Assembly: GCF_937858865.1 (NCBI RefSeq) | Contig: NZ_CALLYO010000180.1 | Span: 1 to 7,352, forward strand | Reading direction: 5' to 3' | Origin: an uncultured Amaricoccus sp. | Lineage (GTDB): Bacteria; Pseudomonadota; Alphaproteobacteria; Rhodobacterales; Rhodobacteraceae | Length of the DNA: 7,352 nt | Shown here: in pieces, positions 1 to 4,398 of the stretch | Layout: the number at the start of each line of letters is the position of its first letter | Position numbering within the stretch: position 1 is the stretch's first letter | The notes under the pieces: generated by a model | Told to the model about the DNA's origin: nothing | What the model saw: only the letters and a program-made list of their open reading frames with translations | The model's database searches: none | Program-made: the position numbers and the translations under genes

Positions 1-1
1 C

Positions 2-1621
2 ATCAACATCGTCGACACCCCCGGCCACGCCGACTTCGGCGGCGAGGTCGAGCGCATCCTCGGCATGGTCGACGGCGTCCTCCTCCTCGTCGACGCCGCC
101 GAGGGGCCGATGCCCCAGACCAAGTTCGTCACCGCCAAGGCCCTTCGCCTCGGCCTCCGCCCCATCGTCGTCCTCAACAAGGTCGACAAGCCAGACGCCG
201 AGCCCGACCGGGCGCTGAACGAGGTCTTCGACCTCTTCGTCACCCTCGACGCCGACGAGCACCAGCTCGACTTCCCCGTCCTCTACGCCTCCGGCCGCGC
301 CGGCTGGGCCGACGCGGACCTCGACGGCCCGCGGCAGAACCTCGACGCCCTCTGCGAGCTCATCCTCTCCCACGTCCCCGCCCCGGCCCAGGCCGCCCGC
401 GCCGCCGAGCCCTTCTCCATGCTCGCCACCACGCTGGCCGCCGACCCCTTCCTCGGCCGCCTCCTCACCGGCCGCATCGAATCGGGCCGCATCCGTACCG
501 GCCAGACCCTCCACGCCCTCTCCCGCGACGGCGCCGAGATCGAGCGCTTCCGCGTCTCCCGCGTCCTCGCCTTCCGCGGCCTCACCCGCACCCCGATCGA
601 GACCGCCGAGGCCGGCGACATCGTCAGCCTCGCCGGCATGTCGAAGGCGACCGTCGCCGACACCCTCGCCGACCTCTCCGTCACCGAGCCCCTGCCGGCC
701 CAGCCCATCGACCCGCCGACCATCTCCGTCACCATCGGCATCAACGACTCGCCCCTCGCCGGCCGCGACGGCGACAAGGTCCAGTCCCGCGTCATCCGCG
801 AGCGCCTGATGCGCGAGGCCGAATCGAACGTCGCCATCCGCGTCAGCGACACCCCCGCCGGCGAGGCCTTCGAGGTCGCCGGCCGCGGCGAGCTGCAGAT
901 GGGCGTCCTGGTCGAGAACATGCGCCGCGAGGGCTTCGAGCTCTCCGTCTCCCGCCCCCGCGTCCTCTTCCGCGACGTCGAGGGCGAGCGCCTCGAGCCG
1001 ATCGAGGAGGTGACGATCGACGTCGACGAGGAATTCGCCGGCGTCGTCGTCGACAAGCTCTCCCAGCGCAAGGGCGAGCTCGCCGAGATGCGCACCGGCC
1101 AGGGCGGCAAGACCCGCATCGTCGCCCACGTCCCCTCGCGCGGCCTCATCGGCTACCACGGCGAGTTCCTGACCGACACCCGCGGCACCGGCGTCCTCAA
1201 CCGCGTCTTCCACGGCTGGGCCGCGCACAAGGGCCCGATCCCCGGCCGCCGCAACGGCGTGCTGATCTCCATGGAGGACGGCACCAGCGTCCCCTACGCC
1301 CTCTTCAACCTCGAGGACCGCGGCCGCTTCTTCATCGGCCCCGGCGAGCAGGTCTACACCGGCATGATCCTCGGCGAGCACAGCCGCGACAACGACCTGG
1401 AGGTGAACCCGCTCAAGGGCAAGAAGCTCACCAACATCCGCGCCGCCGGCAAGGACGAGGCCGTCGTCCTCACGCCGCCGGCCCGCCCCACCCTCGAGCA
1501 GGCCATCGCCTACATCGAGGACGACGAGCTCGTCGAGGTGACCCCCCGCCACATCCGCCTGCGCAAGCGCCACCTCGACCCCCACGAGCGCAAGCGCCAC
1601 GCCCGCCAGAGCGCCTCCTGA
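2..1621 (+). CDS. typA: TypA/BipA ribosome-associated GTPase, 5' end missing
   Basis: Translational GTPase that binds the 70S ribosome and acts in ribosome assembly and stress or cold adaptation. The reading frame is already open at base 2, so the first in-window ATG (base 65) is internal. The fragment has 539 residues against about 605 for the family, so roughly 65-70 N-terminal residues with the Walker A (G1) and G2 motifs lie outside the window. Visible are G3 (DTPGHADF, fragment residues 5-12), G4 (NKVD, 59-62) and a G5-like ASGRAG near 96. These are followed by the EF-Tu-like barrel (about 139-220, starting near ADPFLGR), the EF-G-like domains ([21 protein letters not shown]) and the TypA-specific C-terminal domain with [23 protein letters not shown] and [12 protein letters not shown]. 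The end is basic ([14 protein letters not shown]). Codon use is extreme, with CTC, GCC and CGC dominating and CTG rare. The family assignment is secure; only the missing start is unknown. Confidence 0.98.
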   Translation: MNIVDTPGHADFGGEVERILGMVDGVLLLVDAAEGPMPQTKFVTAKALRLGLRPIVVLNKVDKPDAEPDRALNEVFDLFVTLDADEHQLDFPVLYASGRAGWADADLDGPRQNLDALCELILSHVPAPAQAARAAEPFSMLATTLAADPFLGRLLTGRIESGRIRTGQTLHALSRDGAEIERFRVSRVLAFRGLTRTPIETAEAGDIVSLAGMSKATVADTLADLSVTEPLPAQPIDPPTISVTIGINDSPLAGRDGDKVQSRVIRERLMREAESNVAIRVSDTPAGEAFEVAGRGELQMGVLVENMRREGFELSVSRPRVLFRDVEGERLEPIEEVTIDVDEEFAGVVVDKLSQRKGELAEMRTGQGGKTRIVAHVPSRGLIGYHGEFLTDTRGTGVLNRVFHGWAAHKGPIPGRRNGVLISMEDGTSVPYALFNLEDRGRFFIGPGEQVYTGMILGEHSRDNDLEVNPLKGKKLTNIRAAGKDEAVVLTPPARPTLEQAIAYIEDDELVEVTPRHIRLRKRHLDPHERKRHARQSAS

Positions 1622-1639
1622 CCCCGGCCGGCACCGGGG
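1622..1639 (+). terminator. GC hairpin directly after typA, possible terminator
   Basis: Immediately after the typA stop, CCCCGG (1622-1627) and CCGGGG (1634-1639) can form a 6-bp all-GC stem with a 6-base loop. No T-run follows, so a classical intrinsic terminator is not shown. It could end or pause typA transcription, or be chance in GC-rich DNA. Confidence 0.3.
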
Positions 1640-1663
1640 CCTCGCGGATTCCCCAGCCGTCGC

Positions 1664-1688
1664 ATTTTGCAAATCCCGCTTTGCATTT
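1664..1688. promoter_or_regulatory. TTTGCAAA-type direct repeat, candidate operator
   Basis: TTTGCAAA (1666-1673, a perfect palindrome) is followed by TTTGCATT (1680-1687), 14 bases apart start to start, in an otherwise GC-rich window. In Rhodobacter, the PccR/RamB-like regulator of propionyl-CoA metabolism is known to recognise two TTTGCAAA boxes separated by 4 bases; here the separation is 6 bases and the second box is imperfect. Identification as such a site is therefore only a suggestion. It lies about 200 bases upstream of the XRE gene and may serve that gene or be chance. Confidence 0.25.
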
Positions 1689-1743
1689 CACGGCAGGGTT
1701 GTATCGCGCATTCGAAATGGCGGATTCGATCGCCCCCTGATTG

Positions 1744-1804
1744 TAGGTTAATTCAACCCTAAAGAAAGCGGATTACCGCTGATTGAGCGCGAAAGCCGCT
1801 TCGC
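1744..1804. promoter_or_regulatory. Cluster of three short inverted repeats upstream of the XRE gene
   Basis: Three small dyads lie in a row in the AT-richer leader. They are GGTT-AATTC-AACC (1746-1758, with flanking TA/TA), AGCGG-ATTA-CCGCT (1767-1780, perfect 5-bp arms) and GCGAA-AGCCGC-TTCGC (1789-1804, perfect 5-bp arms). They end just before the best promoter candidate. XRE regulators of this size bind DNA as dimers and often repress their own gene, so these are candidate operators. No consensus was matched; the role is inferred from position. Confidence 0.3.
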
Positions 1805-1807
1805 AGC

Positions 1808-1836
1808 TTGGGTTAGAGCGCTTGGCATGATATGTG
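1808..1836 (+). promoter_or_regulatory. Weak candidate sigma-70-type promoter for the XRE gene
   Basis: TTGGGT (1808-1813) and TATGTG (1831-1836) are 17 bases apart and would start RNA near 1843, leaving a leader of about 40 bases to the ATG at 1884. Both boxes are partial matches. TATAAC at 1862-1867 is a better -10 box, but it would place the RNA start on top of the ribosome binding site and has no -35 partner, so it is less likely. Confidence 0.22.
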
Positions 1837-1883
1837 CATAGTCTGAGGCAGGACACAGCGATATAACAGACGGAGCCAATCCA

Positions 1884-2258
1884 ATGAAGCATCCCGTTGA
1901 TGTGCACGTGGGCAAGAGAGTTCGCCATCGCCGGTGGATGGTCGGGATGACGCAGCAGCAGCTCGGCGACATCGTCGGCATCAAGTTCCAGCAGATCCAG
2001 AAGTACGAGACCGGCATGAACCGGATCTCCGCCTCCCGGCTCTGGGACATCGCCCAGGCGCTGGACGTGCCGATCAGCTTCTTCTTCGAGGGTTTCGAGG
2101 GCGAGGGGGCCGAGGCCGCCCCGGCCGCGACCGCCGAGCGCGGCGATCTGCTCGCCGACAAGGAGGCGCTGGAGCTGGTGCGCTCCTACTACGCCATCCC
2201 GGAGGCGCAGCGCCGCCGGCTGTTCGACCTCGCGCGCGTCCTCTCGGACGTCGCCTGA
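1884..2258 (+). CDS. XRE-family HTH transcriptional regulator, PraR/PhrR-like
   Basis: DNA-binding regulator of 124 residues. The N-terminal two thirds is an HTH_3 (Cro/C1-type) domain, about residues 8-66: VGKRVRHRRWMVGMTQQQLG carries the first helices, and VGIKFQQIQKYETG the turn and recognition helix with the family's FQQIQKYE signature. LWDIAQALDVPISFFFEGF closes the domain. The remaining tail is acidic and Ala-rich, then a conserved-looking helix (LELVRSYYAIPEAQRRRLFDLARVL). This short HTH-plus-tail layout is widespread in alphaproteobacteria and resembles PraR/PhrR of rhizobia, which control surface attachment, quorum-sensing or acid-response genes; the target here is unknown. The start at 1884 is supported by GGAG at 1872-1875, 8 bases upstream. 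The gene is monocistronic: it follows a 262-base regulatory gap and faces a convergent gene. Codon use includes more CTG and GTG than typA. Family is certain; specific orthology is inferred. Confidence 0.93.
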   Translation: MKHPVDVHVGKRVRHRRWMVGMTQQQLGDIVGIKFQQIQKYETGMNRISASRLWDIAQALDVPISFFFEGFEGEGAEAAPAATAERGDLLADKEALELVRSYYAIPEAQRRRLFDLARVLSDVA

Positions 2259-2278
2259 CCGGTTGTACGAGGGGCGGT

Positions 2279-2303
2279 CGGGCGGCCAGACCAGGGCTGC
2301 CCG
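2279..2303 (+). terminator. Strong hairpin after the XRE gene, probable terminator
   Basis: CGGGCGGCC (2279-2287) and GGCTGCCCG (2295-2303) form a 9-bp stem, with one G-U pair in the plus-strand RNA and a 7-base loop (AGACCAG), 20 bases after the XRE stop. On the minus strand the wobble becomes a C-A mismatch, so it suits plus-strand transcripts better. It is followed by ATCCTCT rather than a clear T-run. A second small stem, CCGACC-CTTTC-GGTTGG (2332-2348, also with a G-U pair on the plus strand), follows. Confidence 0.45.
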
Positions 2304-2318
2304 ATCCTCTCGCCGCAT

Positions 2319-2396
2319 GAGCGAATCGATCCCGACCCTTTCGGTTGGAATACCCGTTCCATACGGATTCCATACGCGTTCCGGATCGAGCGAATC
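2319..2396. repeat. Direct repeat GAGCGAATC flanking the 11-bp repeat block
   Basis: GAGCGAATC occurs exactly at 2319-2327 and 2388-2396, 69 bases apart. Similarity continues loosely beyond it, with CCCGACCCTT after the first copy and CCCGTAAACCCTT after the second. The two copies bracket the phased 11-bp repeats. Such bracketing could come from a small duplication or insertion, or be part of a protein-binding array; no open frame of note lies between them. Confidence 0.5.
2343..2386. repeat. Four phased 11-bp tandem units between convergent genes
   Basis: The 44 bases divide into GGTTGGAATAC, CCGTTCCATAC, GGATTCCATAC and GCGTTCCGGAT. ATAC ends the first three units and TTCC occupies the same place in units two to four. 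Period 11 is about one DNA helical turn, so the repeated faces would line up on one side of the helix, as in protein-binding arrays. GGAA (2347-2350) and TTCC (2357-2360) also form a dyad. Function unknown. Apart from these repeats and the hairpins, the 180-base gap 2259-2438 holds no supported gene; a 63-codon TTG-start frame across it has no ribosome binding site or recognisable product. Confidence 0.6.
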
Positions 2397-2438
2397 CCCG
2401 TAAACCCTTGCCGTCGAACGACTCGGCCTCGGCTGGCG

Positions 2439-3416
2439 TCATACCGCCGGTGTGCGGCTGCGGCGGGCGGGAACGGCCGACAGGAATTCGTCGATCCGCT
2501 TCCAGACCGCGGCCTGGATCTCGGGCCGCTCCATGAAGATCTCGTGCCGCGCGCCGGGCAGCTCCAGCAGCGCGCCCTCGGCCATCTTCGCCACCTGGCT
2601 GCGGATGATGCTGGCCGAGACCACCGTCTCCTCGCTTCCGAGCATGACCAGCATCGGCACCCGCGGCAGCGGCGCGACATAGAGCCGCGCCATCTCCTCC
2701 AGCGCGGCATAGGTCCACTGCATGCTCGGCCCGCCGAGCGCCAGCTCGGGATGCCGCGTGATCTGGCCCAGGCACCAGGCGAAGACGTCGGCATCCGACG
2801 TCAGCGGATTTCCGGCATAGCCGATCGCGATCGCCGTCGGCTGCGGCTTCGTCCCGGGCATCAGCCGGTTCCCGAACCCGGCCAGATTGGCGAGCCGGGT
2901 CATCTTCGCGGTCAGCTCGCGCGTCGCGGCCCGCATCTGCAGGTGCCACATTGGTGCCGACAGGATCGCCCCGCAGAAGTCCGCCCGCTCGAGCAGCGTC
3001 CGCAACCCGATGCAGCCGCCCATCGAATGCGCCAGCATGTAGCGGGGCCCCGGCAGCTCCAGCCGGCCGTCGAGCTCGAGCAGCGCCGCCACGTCGAGCT
3101 GGAAGGCGCGGAAGTCCTCGATATGTCCGAGCATCGGGTTCGCCGGATACCGGTCGGACAGCCCCTGCCCGCGCCAGTCGATCACCAGGACCGAAAGGCC
3201 CCGCTCCACCAGCCTCGCGGCAACACGCCCGTACTTCTCGGCGAACTCGGTGCGCCCGGGAAAGATCACCGCGGTCCCCCGCCGTCCGCCGCGCCAGGCG
3301 ACCGCCCGCAGACGGATGCCGTCCGCGGTCGTCAGCCAGAAGGCCTCGGCGCCGGCGGGCGCGTCCGCCACGTCGGCGTGAAAGGGGGCAGCAGGAAGCG
3401 GCCCCTCCCGCGTCAT
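2439..3416 (-). CDS. Alpha/beta hydrolase, PldB-like lysophospholipase/monoacylglycerol lipase family
   Basis: Serine hydrolase of 325 residues, expected to cleave an acyl ester of a lysophospholipid, monoglyceride or similar lipid; the true substrate is not known. The fold is seen in order: an opening strand (FWLTTADGIRLRAVAW, 26-41), FPGRTEFAEKYG (52-63; oxyanion-hole region), IDWRGQGLSDR (79-89; the family's D-R-G-G-S loop), and the nucleophile elbow AHSMGG (129-134, Ser131). APMW (154-157) opens the cap region. GSEETVV (260-266) is at the place of the catalytic acid, with Glu263 where most relatives have Asp, and GARHEIFME (288-296) supplies His291. No signal peptide is seen, so it is probably cytoplasmic or peripheral to the membrane. 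Its ATG overlaps the TGA of the SCP2 gene (ATGA, 3413-3416) and there is no good Shine-Dalgarno sequence, so translation is probably coupled to that gene. It converges on the XRE gene. Confidence 0.93.
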   Translation of the reverse strand: MTREGPLPAAPFHADVADAPAGAEAFWLTTADGIRLRAVAWRGGRRGTAVIFPGRTEFAEKYGRVAARLVERGLSVLVIDWRGQGLSDRYPANPMLGHIEDFRAFQLDVAALLELDGRLELPGPRYMLAHSMGGCIGLRTLLERADFCGAILSAPMWHLQMRAATRELTAKMTRLANLAGFGNRLMPGTKPQPTAIAIGYAGNPLTSDADVFAWCLGQITRHPELALGGPSMQWTYAALEEMARLYVAPLPRVPMLVMLGSEETVVSASIIRSQVAKMAEGALLELPGARHEIFMERPEIQAAVWKRIDEFLSAVPARRSRTPAV

Positions 3417-3706
3417 GCCAACAGGCTGCCGAGCCGCATCGCGAGCCCCATGTCGCCATCCACCATCAGCTGGCCGCTCATGAAGGCGCCGGTCGGGTCG
3501 AGATCCCCCTCAAGCAGGCTCTGGAACGTCTCCGCGCTGGCGGTCAGCGTGCAGTCGGCGTCGCTCCCGTCGTCGGGCGCGGCGCCGCCCTCGTCGATCC
3601 TGACCGCGCCCGCGTCCTCGATGACGAACTTGACCGAACCGTCGATCCCGCTGCCGCCGAGCTTGGCGTTCAGCGCCCTGACGGCGGCGTCGACGATCTC
3701 GCCCAT
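3413..3706 (-). CDS. SCP2 sterol-binding domain protein, single domain
   Basis: Small protein of 97 residues made of one SCP2 domain, a fold with a hydrophobic tunnel that binds fatty acyl chains, acyl-CoA or sterols. The conserved C-terminal half is clear: DCTLTASAETFQSLLEGDLD (51-70), PTGAFMSGQLMVDGDMGLAM (71-90), ending RLGSLLA. The N-terminal half (VDAAVRALNAKL; DGSVKFVIEDAGAVRID) has the expected helix and strands. The frame is open 23 codons further upstream, but that extension (Arg-rich, unlike the family) would overlap the divergent TPR gene. The ATG at 3706 has GGAGAG five bases upstream, so it is chosen. It is the first gene of a two-gene unit whose stop overlaps the start of the hydrolase, which suggests a lipid-carrier role alongside it. 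Bacterial single-domain members are common in alphaproteobacteria; the ligand is unknown. Confidence 0.92.
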   Translation of the reverse strand: MGEIVDAAVRALNAKLGGSGIDGSVKFVIEDAGAVRIDEGGAAPDDGSDADCTLTASAETFQSLLEGDLDPTGAFMSGQLMVDGDMGLAMRLGSLLA

Positions 3707-3797
3707 GTGTTCTCTCCGCACTGCGGGCTCGCTGGCCCTCGATTTCCGGCGTCGGATCGCTAATCTAGAAGTCATGGGCGGGTTTCAAAAGCGTCAA
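3707..3797. promoter_or_regulatory. Divergent promoter region for the SCP2-hydrolase and TPR-helicase units
   Basis: Only 67 bases separate the two divergent starts, so promoters must overlap this gap or the gene ends. For the minus strand, TTGAAA (3788-3783) and TAGATT (3767-3762) are a possible but tightly spaced (15-base) pair, the first lying inside the TPR gene. For the plus strand, TAATCT (3761-3766) with CTCGAT (3738-3743), 17 bases apart, is a weak pair that would start RNA at about the TPR ATG. GGAGAG on the minus strand (about 3717-3712) is the SCP2 ribosome binding site. Confidence 0.3.
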
Positions 3798-4373
3798 CTG
3801 GCCGGAATGCTCGCCCTGGGGCTGTGGGTGGCCACCGGCGCACCCGCCCTGCCGCAGACCGAGGCGCCGCCACCGGAGAGCCTGCCGGCCGACCAGGCGG
3901 CGCGGCTCGAGGAACTCCTCGCCGAGCTCGGACAGCCGGGCCGGCAGGACTGGCAGAAGGTCGAGCAGGAGATCGTCCGCATCTGGTCGCAGTCCGGCTC
4001 GCCCGCCATGGATCTCCTCCTCGCCCGCGGCAACGAGGCGCTCGAGGCCGAGGACTTTCCCACGGCGGTCGAGCATTTCAGCGCCCTCGTCGACCATGCG
4101 CCCGACTTCGCCGAGGGCTGGAACGCCCGCGCCACCGCCTTCTTCCTCATGGGCGAGTACGGGCTCGCCATCAACGACGTGGAGCACGTCCTGGCACTCA
4201 ACCCCCGACATTTCGGCGCGCTCTCCGGCCTCGGCTTCATGCTCGAAGCGATGGGCGAGCCCGACCTCGCGCTCGAGGCGCTGCAGGCGGCACAGGCGCT
4301 CAACCCCAACCAGCCGAACATCAGCGAGAGCGTGAAGCGGCTCGAGCAGATGACGGGGGACGCCGAGCTCTAG
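3774..4373 (+). CDS. Exported tetratricopeptide-repeat (TPR) protein
   Basis: Protein of 199 residues. Residues 1-26 look like a signal peptide: basic start (MGGFQKRQ), a hydrophobic core (LAGMLALGLWVATG) and a small-residue end (APA), so the protein is probably periplasmic. After a Pro/Glu-rich stretch (30-40) and a helical segment, three TPR units follow at about 79-112 (LARGNEALEAEDFPTAVEHF), 113-146 (GWNARATAFFLMGEYGLAI) and 147-180 (LSGLGFMLEAMGEPDLALEA), each with the usual G/A/Y and Pro-at-end pattern. TPRs are protein-binding scaffolds; no enzyme motif is present and the partner is unknown. The start at 3774 is preceded only by weak GAAG (3768-3771 area); an ATG at 3807 (Met12) would leave a shorter hydrophobic N-terminus, so the upstream start is preferred. 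The helicase begins 25 bases downstream, suggesting a shared transcript. The protein family is clear, the function is not. Confidence 0.9.
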   Translation: MGGFQKRQLAGMLALGLWVATGAPALPQTEAPPPESLPADQAARLEELLAELGQPGRQDWQKVEQEIVRIWSQSGSPAMDLLLARGNEALEAEDFPTAVEHFSALVDHAPDFAEGWNARATAFFLMGEYGLAINDVEHVLALNPRHFGALSGLGFMLEAMGEPDLALEALQAAQALNPNQPNISESVKRLEQMTGDAEL

Positions 4374-4398
4374 CGGCCGGCCGACCGGAGAGAGGATC

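Noticed and set aside
283..1149. 288-codon minus-strand frame opposite typA
   Set aside because: Ser/Arg-rich translation with no domain, fully inside a confidently identified TypA coding region; a GC-bias shadow.
2345..2536. 63-codon TTG-start frame crossing the 11-bp repeats
   Set aside because: No ribosome binding site, no recognisable protein features, and it runs antisense into the 3' end of the hydrolase.
2544..3773. Long plus-strand open frame running through the hydrolase and SCP2 region into the TPR gene
   Set aside because: Only the part from 3774 matches a real protein (signal peptide and TPRs). The upstream part is the antisense of the coupled SCP2-hydrolase pair and has low-complexity Arg/Pro/Gln composition.
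3707..3775. 23-codon N-terminal extension of the SCP2 protein to an ATG at 3775
   Set aside because: The extension is Arg/Ser-rich and unlike SCP2 proteins, would overlap the divergent TPR start, and the internal ATG at 3706 has a much better ribosome binding site.
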